Shown piece by piece: positions 42,661-52,605 of a stretch of DNA of 64,000 nt. Source of the DNA: Methylosinus sp. C49. GTDB lineage: Bacteria > Pseudomonadota > Alphaproteobacteria > Rhizobiales > Beijerinckiaceae. The notes below the pieces were generated by a model that worked only from the letters and a program-made list of their open reading frames with translations, searched no databases and was not told the origin of the DNA. Both the position numbers and the translations under genes were made by a program. Every line of letters begins with the position of its first letter. The stretch's first letter is position 1. Where the stretch lies: positions 806,001-870,000 of the forward strand of contig NZ_AP022332.1 of assembly GCF_009936375.1 (NCBI RefSeq), in the 5' to 3' direction.

Positions 42661-45350
42661 CTCGAGCTCCTTCCGATATTGCGCGTCAGCCACAGAGTGG
42701 AAGCGGCGAAGAGCGCGGCGATGAGAATGGAGAGGCCGACATAGACGCCGGGATGCAGCGACATCCAGCCGGCGGCGATGAGCCTCAGATTGCCGAAGGA
42801 GAGCGGCCGCGTGACGATGAAGCGCGCGCTGTCGGCCGGAGTCGCCACCATTTTCGCGTCCTTCATGTCCAGCATGGCGAGCTGGCCCTGCACGCGGCGC
42901 GACACGCGCGGATCGACGAGACAGGCGGAGGCCTCCGCCAGAGTCGCCGCATTGGGCGCGGTGACGATTGTCCAGACATCCTTGGCCGTGTCGCCGAGGA
43001 TGGATTGGCTCATCGCCAGCGAGGCCTGCTGCGTGGCGACATGATCGGCCGCCTCCGCCTCGAAGCCCGCGCGCAGCCATTGCGCCGCGTCGGCGACGCG
43101 CGCCGCGCTCCACACGCCGGCGACGCGCAGACGCTCCACGACGCCATAGCCCCAGCGGCCCTCGCGGCGCAGATCATCGCGCCAGGCCTCGAGCAGATCC
43201 TGCTCGCCCTCGCCGCGCTCCATGCCTCTGCGCACAGAGCCGACGGGCGCGAAATCGACGCGCTCCGGCTCGCCGCCCGGCGCCGGCGCCACGGTCGCGC
43301 CGCCCGCTTGCGCTGTGATGGTCTTGTCGAGCATGTTGCGCGGCGCATAGCAGGCCATGGGAAAATTGCGCTGCAGGACAAAACGATTGCGCGCGGCGAT
43401 CTCGAGCGGCGAGAGCCGCTTCTCCGACGCCTTGCGATGATCGGCGGTCAGATGCGGCCCCCAGGCCTCGCGCAGAGTGTCGGCCGGCATGTCGAGACGT
43501 TGCAGCAAAGCAGCGTCGAAGGAGTCGAGCGGCGCCACGGCGAGCGTCGGCCCCTGCCCTTCGCCGGGCGGCGCATCGACGATCTCGAAATCGATCGGCC
43601 GACCAGCGGCGACGGCGAAATGCGCGACAATCGTCGCCGCCGCGCCCACCGCATCCGTGTCGAGCGATGGCATGTAGAGCTTGGGCCGCCCCTTGGCGCC
43701 GGCATAGGGAAAGCCGCCGGTCGCCGTCACCGCGAGATCGGGCATTCGCGCGATGCGCGCGATCGGCGGCAGCTCGATCTCCGTCTCGTCGAGGAAAAGA
43801 AAGCGCTTGGCCGCGCGCATCGACGCCAGCGGATCGCAATCGGCGTCCTGGCGCGTCGGCACATGCGCCTCTATCTCGATGCGATTGAGGCCGGGCTTGA
43901 GAAAGCCGAGCGGCAGCGGCAGCGGATTGTCGCGGAAGACATCGCCCGCGGCCTTCAAAAGATTGAGGCTCACCGCCGTGCGCTCGTCCACCTTGACGAC
44001 GATCTGCGCATTGGAGTCGAGCCCCGCCGCATAGCCGCCGGCCAGACGCAGCAGCGCATTGCCGTAATCGGCCGCATAGAAATCCGGCGGCATGACGATG
44101 TTGAATGCGGCGCGATAGAGATGGCCGGTGAACTCCTCGCTGGCGACGCCGAGATCGCGCAGCTTCACCTTGCGCCCGCCGTCGAGCCGATAGCCCGGGA
44201 AGGCGGCCGAGGCGCGCAAGCCTTGCGGCGAACCCTTGGGCGCGGGCGAGACAGAGAGACGGCGAATCGCCTCATCCACTTGCGCCGATGTCGCGCCGGT
44301 CACGACGATGCTGACGCGGCGGCCGGGCGCGGCCGGCAGCACGAAAGCGCGCGGCTCGTCTATGGGGCCGACGCGCGAGAGATCGACGCGGCCGACCAGC
44401 TCCGACGCGGGGCCGACGAAGAGATTGACGCCGTAACGTCCGCTCGCCGCAGGGCCGGCGTCGACGACCGGCTGCTCGAAACGCCCGGCGAGCGAGATCG
44501 CTTGCGCCGCGCGCAGCATGCGCTCGATCTCGAAAGATTTGGCGTTGACGCCGAGCACGGCGCGGATCGGCAGCGCGCCCTGCTCGTCCGGCGGCAGCGC
44601 GCCGAGATCGGAAATGCTGGTGACGCCGGCGTCGTCCTCCGGCAGCACCAGGCCGGTCTCTGTCGGATCGATCTGCGTCCACAATTCGTATGTGGCCTCG
44701 AGCGAGCAATCGACGCGATGACGCTGGCTCGTCGCGATGCGAACAGAGTTGAAGCCCGGCCGCATCACGCCCGGCGGAATGTCGAAGACGATGGTCTCCA
44801 CCTCCTGCACCGCGCGAATCTGCGTGTCGCCGATCGTCTGATCATTGATGGTCAGAGTGAGCGCGGAGGCCTCCGGCATCACCGAAACGGCTGCGAGATA
44901 GCCGATGCGAAATTGCAGCCGGCGCGACGCCTGCGCCTCGGTGACATAGATCGGCCATTCCGAGGAGCCGATCTCGCCGGCGAGGCGATAGCCCTGAATA
45001 TTATTGGTGAGATGCCGCAGCATGGCGCCGGCGACGGCGGGCCGCGATGCGACGGGCGCGACGGCCGCAGGCTGCGGCGCCGGCGCCGGCGCCGTCTGCG
45101 TCGAGGCACGCGTCGATGCGACGGGCGGCTCCACCGCGGCGATGCGGGAAGTCTCGCGCGCGGCGAAGCGCGCGGGCATGATCGGCTGGAGGCCGGAAAT
45201 CGCCGGCCTCGGCCTGTCGACTTTCAGATGAAACAGCTGCTCTTGCGGCGCTGTCGTGAAGATCGCCTGGGCGCCCACCGCGATCGGCGTCAGCGCCGTC
45301 GTGGTCGCGAGCAGAAGGGCGAGGACTCGGAACTGCATCTTGGCACTCAT
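42657..45350 (-). CDS. bcsB: Cellulose synthase periplasmic subunit BcsB
   Basis: The 897-residue protein has a signal peptide, a Pro/Ala-rich linker (about 70-105), then alternating carbohydrate-binding and flavodoxin-like domains (LTINDQTIGDTQIRAVQEVETIVFDIPPGVMRPGFNSVRI and later SDFYAADYGN-like repeats) and a single C-terminal membrane helix (VYVGLSILIAALFAASTLWL) that docks on BcsA. BcsB guides the glucan through the periplasm. Length is within the usual 750-900. It lies 29 bp after bcsA and couples to bcsZ. Confidence 0.94.
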   Translation of the reverse strand: MSAKMQFRVLALLLATTTALTPIAVGAQAIFTTAPQEQLFHLKVDRPRPAISGLQPIMPARFAARETSRIAAVEPPVASTRASTQTAPAPAPQPAAVAPVASRPAVAGAMLRHLTNNIQGYRLAGEIGSSEWPIYVTEAQASRRLQFRIGYLAAVSVMPEASALTLTINDQTIGDTQIRAVQEVETIVFDIPPGVMRPGFNSVRIATSQRHRVDCSLEATYELWTQIDPTETGLVLPEDDAGVTSISDLGALPPDEQGALPIRAVLGVNAKSFEIERMLRAAQAISLAGRFEQPVVDAGPAASGRYGVNLFVGPASELVGRVDLSRVGPIDEPRAFVLPAAPGRRVSIVVTGATSAQVDEAIRRLSVSPAPKGSPQGLRASAAFPGYRLDGGRKVKLRDLGVASEEFTGHLYRAAFNIVMPPDFYAADYGNALLRLAGGYAAGLDSNAQIVVKVDERTAVSLNLLKAAGDVFRDNPLPLPLGFLKPGLNRIEIEAHVPTRQDADCDPLASMRAAKRFLFLDETEIELPPIARIARMPDLAVTATGGFPYAGAKGRPKLYMPSLDTDAVGAAATIVAHFAVAAGRPIDFEIVDAPPGEGQGPTLAVAPLDSFDAALLQRLDMPADTLREAWGPHLTADHRKASEKRLSPLEIAARNRFVLQRNFPMACYAPRNMLDKTITAQAGGATVAPAPGGEPERVDFAPVGSVRRGMERGEGEQDLLEAWRDDLRREGRWGYGVVERLRVAGVWSAARVADAAQWLRAGFEAEAADHVATQQASLAMSQSILGDTAKDVWTIVTAPNAATLAEASACLVDPRVSRRVQGQLAMLDMKDAKMVATPADSARFIVTRPLSFGNLRLIAAGWMSLHPGVYVGLSILIAALFAASTLWLTRNIGRSSR

Positions 45351-45379
45351 TTTTGCGAGAATGTTTTTGATGGAATGGA

Positions 45380-47680
45380 TCAGGCGTTTTCATTCTTCGA
45401 AGACGGCGCGCGCTCCGCGGCTCGCGGCGCTTTGGCTTCCGCCGGCGGACGCAGGCGCGGCTGGCGCCGGCCGAGGAGATTGGAGAGATCGGCGAAGGGC
45501 GGCGGCTCGCGCAGCGCGGCCTCGCTGGCGCGGGGGCGCAGATAGGCGAAGGCGCGCAGCGGCTCGATAACGCCCCACCAGAGAAACTGCACCGTGCCGG
45601 CGATAATGCCCTTATGCTTGCGACGCGCGGCCTGGAAGCGCTCGAGCGCTGTCGCGTCGCCATACATCAGATCGGCGAGCGCGAGATGATCCTGCGGCTG
45701 CGACAGCGCGAAGGCGATGTGGCGGCGTCCGTCTGGCGCGACGCCGACGATGCGCGCGGCAAGGCTCGGACGACGCGCGGCGTCGGCGATGGAGTCGATA
45801 TAGAGACGCCCATCCGTCTCCTTCGCCGCGGCGAGCGCCTTGGCGTCGGACTCGGTTGCCGCGCGCAGGCGGCAGCCGCCGGCGGAGACCTCCTCTATGG
45901 CGACGCGGACATGCTCCTCGCCGAGCACGAGCGCGCCACGCCGCTCCACCGGAAGACGTGGATGCGTCTCACGGCGACGACGTTCCGCCACCGCGCCGAG
46001 CGCGACGCCGGCGGTGACGAGATTGAACATGTTCCACAGGCCGACGAAGAACATCAGCTGACGCACGCCGGGCTCGGCCACGCAGCGATAGACGGCGACG
46101 CCGGCGCCGAGCGCGAGCAATCCATAGATGGCGAAGAAGGGCCAGGCGAGCTCGCTGAGACGATCCTGCGTCGGCGCGGCGCCTTTGGCGGTCACGTTGA
46201 AAGAAGGGCTGCGCGGCCGCAGAAAGACCGAGACGATCGCCTTGGACAAGAACACGCCCTGGCAATATTCATACAGCTCCGACACCCAGGGCCAGCGCAC
46301 CTTGCCGAAGAGATAATTCTGCAGCATCGCGTTCACCACGACATAGGTCGCGGTATAGGCGATCGCCTCTTCTATGTTGGAGACGAAAATCTTCACATCG
46401 AAGAGAATGAAGGCGAGCGGCGCCAGCATGAAGACGAGGCGCGGGAAGGGAAAGAACCAGAAGCTCATGCTCGACAGATAGCCGAGCCGCTGCAGCGGCT
46501 CGAGGCCGCGCTTCAGCAGCGGATTGCGCAGCAGGAAGATTTGCAGCATGCCCTGGCACCAGCGCACGCGCTGGCCGATGAAGGAGGCGAAAGTGTCGGG
46601 CTGCAATCCGGCGACGAGCGGCTTGTCGACATAGACGCTGGTCCAGCCTTGCGCATGCAGCTCCAGCGCGGTCTCGCAATCTTCCGTGACGGAGACGCCG
46701 GAGAAGCCGCCGGCCTCGTCCAGCGCGGCGCGCCGCAGCAGCGCCGCAGAGCCGCAGAAGAAGGCCGCATTCCATTTGTCCAATCCGCGCTGCGTGACGC
46801 CATAGAACATCTCGTTCTCGGACGGCATGCGGCGGAAGGTGCGCAGATTCTGCTCGATCGGATCGGGATTGAGGAAAACATGCGGCGTCTGCACCAGGAA
46901 GAGCCGATCATCCTCGAAGAAATAGCCGATCGTCTCGCGCAGAAAGGAGCGGAACGGCGCATGATCGGCGTCGAGCACGACGACGATGTCGCCATCGACA
47001 TGCTCCAGCGCCGCATTGAGATTGCCGGCCTTGGCGTGCTCATTGCGCTCGCGCGTCAGATAATAGCAGCCGAGCGCAGCGCAGAGCTCCTGCAGAGCGG
47101 CGCGGCGGGCGCGGGCGCGCTCCGCGATCGCAGGATCGGGATGCGCGCATTTTTGATCCGTGCCGCCGTCGTCGAGCAGATACACATTCAGCCGATCCGC
47201 GGGATAATCCATGGATTTCGCCGCGGCGAGAGTCGTCGCGAGTATCGAGGCGTCCTCGTCATAGCTCGGCGCCAGCACATCGATGGTCGGCAGAGCCTCG
47301 TCCTCTATCTGCGGCGCCGGCTCGCGCTTCAGCGGCTCGGCGTTGACGACGAGTGTGAGAAGCAGCATCGCCACGCAATAGAGCTCGGCGGCGAGCAATA
47401 TGGAGCCGCAGGTGAGTCCGACCGGATCGGACAGCGGCGGCAGAGTGGAGGTGATGCGCCAATAGACATAGCGCAGCACCACGAAGAGCGCGAGCGCGAT
47501 GAACAGCTGGCGCGCTTCCGCGCCGCGCGAGAACTTCCACAAAAGGGCGAGGAGGAAGATGACCGAAACGCTGGTCGCCAGCTGCGCCTGCACGCTCACC
47601 GGCTGTGTGGCGAGCGCGACGGCGACGCCGCCGAGAAGGAGAAAGGAGAGAAAACGCAAGAGAGACATGGCGACGCCCAT
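45380..47680 (-). CDS. bcsA: Cellulose synthase catalytic subunit BcsA (UDP-forming, PilZ)
   Basis: The start is probably ATG 47680 (766 residues; ATG 47668 also possible). The protein has N-terminal helices, a GT2 domain with DDGGTDQK, DADHAPF, VTEDCE and the QxxRW motif GQRVRWCQGML, later helices, and a PilZ domain (RRRRETHPRLPV, IEEVSAGGCRL). It polymerises UDP-glucose into cellulose and secretes it, activated by cyclic di-GMP. In PilZ the usual D/N-x-S-x-x-G is E-x-S-x-x-G here, while the upstream Arg cluster is intact, so c-di-GMP control is likely but worth checking. Confidence 0.95.
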   Translation of the reverse strand: MGVAMSLLRFLSFLLLGGVAVALATQPVSVQAQLATSVSVIFLLALLWKFSRGAEARQLFIALALFVVLRYVYWRITSTLPPLSDPVGLTCGSILLAAELYCVAMLLLTLVVNAEPLKREPAPQIEDEALPTIDVLAPSYDEDASILATTLAAAKSMDYPADRLNVYLLDDGGTDQKCAHPDPAIAERARARRAALQELCAALGCYYLTRERNEHAKAGNLNAALEHVDGDIVVVLDADHAPFRSFLRETIGYFFEDDRLFLVQTPHVFLNPDPIEQNLRTFRRMPSENEMFYGVTQRGLDKWNAAFFCGSAALLRRAALDEAGGFSGVSVTEDCETALELHAQGWTSVYVDKPLVAGLQPDTFASFIGQRVRWCQGMLQIFLLRNPLLKRGLEPLQRLGYLSSMSFWFFPFPRLVFMLAPLAFILFDVKIFVSNIEEAIAYTATYVVVNAMLQNYLFGKVRWPWVSELYEYCQGVFLSKAIVSVFLRPRSPSFNVTAKGAAPTQDRLSELAWPFFAIYGLLALGAGVAVYRCVAEPGVRQLMFFVGLWNMFNLVTAGVALGAVAERRRRETHPRLPVERRGALVLGEEHVRVAIEEVSAGGCRLRAATESDAKALAAAKETDGRLYIDSIADAARRPSLAARIVGVAPDGRRHIAFALSQPQDHLALADLMYGDATALERFQAARRKHKGIIAGTVQFLWWGVIEPLRAFAYLRPRASEAALREPPPFADLSNLLGRRQPRLRPPAEAKAPRAAERAPSSKNENA

Positions 47681-47734
47681 GAGCAAAGACGAACAATGAA
47701 ACGGAGGCGGAGAGAAAAGTCTGCGGCGGTAGAT

Positions 47735-48550
47735 TTAGAAAGCGATATGCGTGTCGAGAATTCCATAGGCGCCGCTGCCGCGCACGCGATCGCGCAAATA
47801 GCCGCTGGAGAGGCCGATCTGCAGCGCGCCGAATTTCAGCCCGGTGAGATGCGCGCCGGCGCGCCATTGCGAGAAATAATCATCGCCGAGCGCCAGCGCC
47901 TCCGGGCCGACATAGACATAATCGGCGAGCTCCACGCCGAACTTCAGCCGCGTGTAATAGGAATTATGCACGGTGGAATAATAGGCGATGAGCGCGATCA
48001 TGGTGGAGTCGGTCGGCCGCGCGAAAGCCTCGACGCCGACCTTGGCGCCGGCGGAGACGCCGCGCACCTGATTGCCCGGATCGAAGGGCGACAGGCTGTG
48101 ATTCATCACATCCGGGCCGACATAAAGAGCGACGCCGCCTTGATTGGTGACGACCTCATAGCCGACCATGAAGGAGCCGTCCTCCAGCGTTCCATGCACG
48201 CGGCCATAGCCGGTATTGCTCGGAATGAAAGCGGCGCCGACAGGGACGTAGACGGGAAGATCGCTGGCGTCATAAGCGTATTTGCCGATGACGGTGGAAA
48301 CGCGAATGCGCGGTCCGCTCTCCGCCAGCGAGCCGAAGGGCGCGATCTTGCCGATCGCGGCGCCGGCGATGGAGCTGCGCGACGTGCCGTCGACAGAAAG
48401 ATCGATGGAGACCGTCGGCTGAGGCGTTGCGGGAGGCGGCGGCGCCGACGCCTCCGGCGTGGGGGCGCCCGTATACCAATCGGCGGCGCGCGCCGTCGAC
48501 CAAATCGCCGCGAAGAACACCAGCGGCAAAGCTGTTCTCGAGAGCATCAT
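47735..48550 (-). CDS. bcsS: Cellulose biosynthesis protein BcsS
   Basis: The 271-residue exported protein has a signal peptide (LPLVFFAAIWSTARA), a Pro-rich linker (about 30-45) and an outer-membrane-like beta-rich domain of the BcsS family (DGSFMVGYEVVTNQGGVALYVGPDVMNH, AYYSTVHNSYYTRLKFGVEL, GILDTHIAF, ending in Phe). It precedes bcsA by 55 bp on the same strand. BcsS is an accessory of alphaproteobacterial cellulose clusters without an assigned mechanism; a small barrel is plausible. Confidence 0.85.
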   Translation of the reverse strand: MMLSRTALPLVFFAAIWSTARAADWYTGAPTPEASAPPPPATPQPTVSIDLSVDGTSRSSIAGAAIGKIAPFGSLAESGPRIRVSTVIGKYAYDASDLPVYVPVGAAFIPSNTGYGRVHGTLEDGSFMVGYEVVTNQGGVALYVGPDVMNHSLSPFDPGNQVRGVSAGAKVGVEAFARPTDSTMIALIAYYSTVHNSYYTRLKFGVELADYVYVGPEALALGDDYFSQWRAGAHLTGLKFGALQIGLSSGYLRDRVRGSGAYGILDTHIAF

Positions 48551-48748
48551 GACTCTTCATTCCCAGGCCCGATCGGGCGACGCGCGCGGGAATGTCCGCG
48601 AACATTCGCGTCTCTCGATCAAGAGCGCCTGACATGGCGCCTTCCTTAAGAATGGAGGTTAATGGGACAATGTTTATTGAATGCTTTCGCGCTTCGCAAA
48701 GAAGCCGTTATGCCTAATGCGCGGTACTGCTCAGCTCACGCGCCTTTG

Positions 48749-49543
48749 TCAGAGCGCCTCTATCGTGGCTGTGAGATGCGCGAGATCCTCGCTGCGCGAG
48801 AGACGATGATCGCCTTCCATCACCAGGGTCAGCACGACAGGATCAAAGGCGAGACATTCCATCAGCCGCAACGCATGACGATAGGGCACATCCTCGTCGC
48901 GCATTCCCTGCATTATGTGCACGGGCGCATTCACGCGAATGACGTCCTCGAGCATGAGATGCGCGCGACCTTCCTCGATGAGCCGGCGCGTGATCGGCGT
49001 CGGCTCCGGCGAATAGGGCGAGGGACGCATCCATGCGCCGTCTTCCATAATCGCGCGGCGAATAGTGTCGTCGGCGTTCTTCCAGATGAGCTCCTCGGTG
49101 AAATCGGCGGCGGGCGCGATCAGCACGAGAGCGTGCGGACGACGGCCTTGCTCGGCGAGACGACGCGCCATCAGCAGAGCGAGCCAGCCGCCCATCGAGC
49201 TGCCGACGAGAATTTGCGGGCCGCGCGCCGAAGCCTCGAAAACGGCGAGGCTCTGCGCCAGCCAATCGCCGATCGTTCCATCCTCGAAGCGGCCGCTCGA
49301 TTCGCCATGACCGGAATAATCGAAGCGCAGAAAGGCGCGTCCCTCGCGCTCCGCCCAGGCGTCGAGATGCGTCGCCTTGGAGCCCTGCATGTCGGATTTG
49401 AAGCCGCCCAGCAGCATCACGCCGGGACGCTCCGCCCCCGCCCCACGCGCGGCGCGAAAGCGCCGGGCGATGCGCCAGGGCTCCCGCCCCGCGAGGGAAA
49501 GATCGACGAAGCTCAGCCCCTCCTCGACGCCGTCCACAGCCAC
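48749..49543 (-). CDS. Alpha/beta hydrolase (serine hydrolase)
   Basis: The 264-residue cytoplasmic hydrolase has the oxyanion segment VMLLGGFKSDMQGSKA, LRFDYSGHGES (as in esterases and carboxylesterases of the ABHD10/YqiA-like group), the nucleophile elbow VGSSMGGWLAL (Ser near 125), the late Asp (MRDEDVPY) and His (EGDHRLSR). The substrate is unknown; candidates are thioesters or small esters. It lies alone between bcsS and a plus-strand glycosyltransferase. The 198-bp gap to bcsS shows no other gene. Confidence 0.88.
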   Translation of the reverse strand: MAVDGVEEGLSFVDLSLAGREPWRIARRFRAARGAGAERPGVMLLGGFKSDMQGSKATHLDAWAEREGRAFLRFDYSGHGESSGRFEDGTIGDWLAQSLAVFEASARGPQILVGSSMGGWLALLMARRLAEQGRRPHALVLIAPAADFTEELIWKNADDTIRRAIMEDGAWMRPSPYSPEPTPITRRLIEEGRAHLMLEDVIRVNAPVHIMQGMRDEDVPYRHALRLMECLAFDPVVLTLVMEGDHRLSRSEDLAHLTATIEAL

Positions 49544-49720
49544 CGTCTCCCCGCCGCGCGGGCGCGCCGGCCCGCAAATTAAAGGAATTTCATCGCTTGC
49601 TCAGTAACATGGTCCGATCCTGGGACCAAAGGGGCCATATTGCCGGCCCATTTCTAGGGCGAAGAGAGCCCCCGCCTCTCGACCAAGACGACGATCTCGT
49701 TTACTGGGCAGCTAGGCTCC

Positions 49721-50938
49721 ATGCTAGAGAATTTCCACGCCTTCCCCTCGACCAGCCGACCCCTCGCCGGTCGCGCCATTTTGCAGATCGTGCCCGCTCT
49801 CCAATCGGGCGGCGCCGAACGCACGACGATCGACATCGCCGAGGCGCTGCATATGGCCGGCGCGCGATCGCTCGTCGCCTCGGAGGGCGGCCGCATGGTC
49901 AGCGAGCTGCAGGCCAAGGGCGGCGTATGGCTGCCCTTTCCCGCCGCGACGAAAAATCCGCTCGCCATGGCGCTGAACGCCTACCGCCTCGCCCGCATTC
50001 TGCGCGAGGAGAACGTCGATATCGTGCATGCGCGCTCGCGGGCCTGCGCCTGGGTCGCGCATCACGCCGCGCGGCGGGCGGGCGCGCGCTTCGTCACCAC
50101 CTATCACAGCATCTATGGCGGCGCCTCCGCCATCAAGCAGCGCTATAATTCCATCATGGCGGCGGGCGATCTCGTCATCGCCAACTCGCGCTTCACCGCC
50201 TGTCATATCGCCGAGCTCTATCCGCAGGCGACGCAGCGCATCGTCGTCATCGCGCGCGGTCTCGATCTGCGCGCCTTCTCGCCTTTCGCCGTCGAGCCCG
50301 CGCGCGTCGAGCGCGTGCGCTCCTCCTGGGGCGTGGCGCGTCACGAGCGCGTCGTGCTGCTGCCGGCGCGGCTCTCGGCGCGCAAGGGCCATGGGACGCT
50401 GATCGAGGCGGCGAAGCTGCTCGTCGCCGAGGGTTTTTCGGATGTGCGTTTCATTCTGGCGGGAGACGCGCCGAGCGCCGCTTTCCGCGCCGAGCTGGAG
50501 GCGCATATCGCGCGCGCCGGTCTCGTCGGAATCATGCGCGCGACCGGCTATTGCGCCGATATGCCGGCCGCCTATCTCGCCGCCGCGGTCGCCGTCGCGC
50601 CCTCGACGACGCCGGAGGCCTTCGGCCGCGTCGCCGTGGAGGCGCAAGCGATGGGCGCGCCGATCGTCGTCTCGGATATAGGCGCGGCGGTCGAAACCGT
50701 GCTCGCCCCGCCGCAGGTGGACGCGGCCGATTCCACCGGCTGGCGCGCGCCTCCGGGCGACGCCCCCGCGCTGGCGCGTGCGATTCGCGAGGCGCTGGAG
50801 CTGCGCCCCTCGGCCCGCGAGGCGCTGACGGCGCGCGCGCGGCTCCATGCGCAGACGCATTTTTCCGTGGAGCGCATGTGCGCCGCGACGCTGGACGCCT
50901 ATGAGCGGCTGCTGGCGCCGCAATCGGCGGGCGCATGA
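49721..50938 (+). CDS. Family 4 glycosyltransferase
   Basis: The 405-residue GT-B enzyme has ILQIVPALQSGGAERTTIDIAEALHMAGARS at the N-terminus (acceptor side, GGAER motif), DIVHARSR, and the C-terminal nucleotide-sugar site (LLPARLSARKGHGTLIEAAKLL, then STTPEAFGRVAVEAQAMGAPIVVSDIG with the E-x7-E retaining motif). It probably adds a hexose to a lipid-linked surface glycan such as LPS core. No other glycan gene is adjacent; uppP and the epimerase are 17 kb away. Confidence 0.9.
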   Translation: MLENFHAFPSTSRPLAGRAILQIVPALQSGGAERTTIDIAEALHMAGARSLVASEGGRMVSELQAKGGVWLPFPAATKNPLAMALNAYRLARILREENVDIVHARSRACAWVAHHAARRAGARFVTTYHSIYGGASAIKQRYNSIMAAGDLVIANSRFTACHIAELYPQATQRIVVIARGLDLRAFSPFAVEPARVERVRSSWGVARHERVVLLPARLSARKGHGTLIEAAKLLVAEGFSDVRFILAGDAPSAAFRAELEAHIARAGLVGIMRATGYCADMPAAYLAAAVAVAPSTTPEAFGRVAVEAQAMGAPIVVSDIGAAVETVLAPPQVDAADSTGWRAPPGDAPALARAIREALELRPSAREALTARARLHAQTHFSVERMCAATLDAYERLLAPQSAGA

Positions 50939-51043
50939 CGCGCTCGCGGAAGAAATGGTTCGACCTCACCCCTGCGAAGCGGATATTCTCTTTGCATAAA
51001 AGCTATCTAGCGATCGATCGCAGCGCGACAAAGGAGTTGGCGG

Positions 51044-52456
51044 ATGGCATATGATCTCATCGTCATCGGCACGGGGCCGGGCGGCTATGTCTGCGCGATT
51101 CGCGCGGCGCAGCTCGGCCTCAAGACCGCCGTCGTCGAGAAGCGCGCGACCCATGGCGGCACTTGCGGCAATGTCGGCTGCATCCCCTCCAAGGCGCTGC
51201 TGCACGCCTCTCACATGTTCGAGGAGGCGGGCCACGGCCTTTCCGATCTCGGCGTGATCGTCGAGCCGCCGCGGCTCGATCTCGAGAAAATGATGAAGCA
51301 CAAGGCCGACACGGTGGCGGCCAATGTCGGCGGCGTCGCCTTTCTGTTCAAGAAGAACAAGATCGATTCCTACCATGGCGCCGGCCGCATTCTCGGCGCG
51401 GGCCGCGTCGAGGTGACGGGCGAGAATGGCGCGACGCAAATTCTCGAATCGCAATATATCGTCATAGCGACCGGCTCCGCCGTGGCGCCGCTGCGCGATG
51501 TCGACGGCAAGGAGATCGCCTTCGACGAGAAGACGATCCTCTCCTCCACCGGGGCGCTCGAGCTCGAATCGGTTCCGCGGCATCTCGTCGTCGTCGGCGC
51601 GGGCGTCATCGGCCTCGAGCTCGGCTCGGTCTGGCGGCGGCTCGGCGCGCAGGTGACGGTGATCGAATATCTCGACCGCATCTTGCCGGGCGCCGACGCC
51701 GAGGTCGCGACCCGCTTCCAGAAAATTCTGGAGAAGCAGGGCTTTTCCTTCCATCTCGCCGCCAAGGTCACCAAGATCGACAAGACGCCGGAGGGCGTCT
51801 CGGTCTCCTACGCCTCCACCAAGGGCGGCGGCGGCACGCCGATAACGGCCAACGCCGTGCTGATCGCCACCGGGCGCATTCCCTATACGGTGGGCCTCGG
51901 CCTCGAGGAGACCGGCGTCGCCACCGAGCGCGGACGCGTCGTCATCGACGAGCATTTCCGCACCAATGTGCCGGGCATTTTCGCGATTGGCGATGTGGTG
52001 CGCGGCGCCATGCTCGCCCATAAGGCGGAGGAGGAGGGCGTCGCCGTGGCGGAAATCCTCGCCGGCCAGGCGGGGCATGTGAATTACGGGGTGATTCCGT
52101 CTGTGGTCTATACGATGCCGGAGGTCGCCTGGGTGGGGCTGACCGAGGAAGAGGCGAAATCGGCGGGGATCGCCTATAATGTCGGCAAATTCCCTTTCTC
52201 CGCCAATGGCCGCGCGCGCGCCAATCGGCAGACGGAGGGATTCGTCAAAGTGCTGGCGGAGGCCGCCACCGATCGCGTGATCGGCGTGCATATTCTCGGC
52301 TCGGACGCCGGCGAGCTGATCGCCGAAGGCGGCGTGCTGATGGAATTCTCCGGCGCGGCGGAAGATCTCGCCCGCACCTGCCACGCGCATCCGACGCTGT
52401 CGGAGGCGATCAAGGAAGCGGCGCTCGGCGTCGCCAAGCGCTCGATCCATATGTGA
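51044..52456 (+). CDS. lpdA: Dihydrolipoyl dehydrogenase (E3)
   Basis: The 470-residue FAD/NAD disulfide oxidoreductase reoxidises lipoamide in 2-oxoacid dehydrogenases and glycine cleavage. Visible features: FAD-binding GTGPGGYVCAIRAAQLG, redox-active GGTCGNVGCIPSKALLHAS (C-x4-C), NAD-binding VVGAGVIGLELGSVW, second FAD motif NVPGIFAIGDVVRG, and the C-terminal HAHPTLSEAIKEAALG with the catalytic His-Glu pair. AAAGGAG precedes the ATG. No E1/E2 genes are adjacent, so it may be a shared or second copy. Confidence 0.95.
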   Translation: MAYDLIVIGTGPGGYVCAIRAAQLGLKTAVVEKRATHGGTCGNVGCIPSKALLHASHMFEEAGHGLSDLGVIVEPPRLDLEKMMKHKADTVAANVGGVAFLFKKNKIDSYHGAGRILGAGRVEVTGENGATQILESQYIVIATGSAVAPLRDVDGKEIAFDEKTILSSTGALELESVPRHLVVVGAGVIGLELGSVWRRLGAQVTVIEYLDRILPGADAEVATRFQKILEKQGFSFHLAAKVTKIDKTPEGVSVSYASTKGGGGTPITANAVLIATGRIPYTVGLGLEETGVATERGRVVIDEHFRTNVPGIFAIGDVVRGAMLAHKAEEEGVAVAEILAGQAGHVNYGVIPSVVYTMPEVAWVGLTEEEAKSAGIAYNVGKFPFSANGRARANRQTEGFVKVLAEAATDRVIGVHILGSDAGELIAEGGVLMEFSGAAEDLARTCHAHPTLSEAIKEAALGVAKRSIHM

Positions 52457-52475
52457 CAGGCTCGCAATTCCAGCC

Positions 52476-52590
52476 CCCTCGTCCTGAGGCGCTTTTTGCC
52501 GAACGCAAAAAGCCTCGAAGGACGCTCCAGGAGACGGGGCGAGGCCGCCGTTCGAGGCGCCCGCTGAGCGGGCTCCTCAGGGCGAGAGGG
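52476..52590. repeat. Palindromic intergenic repeat (CCTCGTCCTGAGG type)
   Basis: The gap between lpdA and usg is almost filled by this element, bounded by CCCTCGTCCTGAGG (52476-52489) and CCTCAGGGCGAGAGGG (52575-52590), imperfect inverted ends. Inside are a perfect hairpin GCTTTTTGC...GCAAAAAGC (52491-52513) and CCTCGAAGGACG. It resembles REP/BIME-like sequences common between genes in alphaproteobacteria and differs from the CTTCTCCC family in this window. It may end both converging transcripts. Confidence 0.65.
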
Positions 52591-52605
52591 CCGGCCTCGA
52601 AGCCC

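Noticed and set aside
48270-48635. 121-codon minus-strand frame with a good RBS ahead of bcsS
   Set aside because: It overlaps bcsS in another frame, has Arg-rich composition and no signal peptide; the RBS may be chance or serve a short leader.
45614-48649. Plus-strand frame of about 1011 codons
   Set aside because: Antisense to bcsA and bcsS, both with clear motifs; the translation has no family features.
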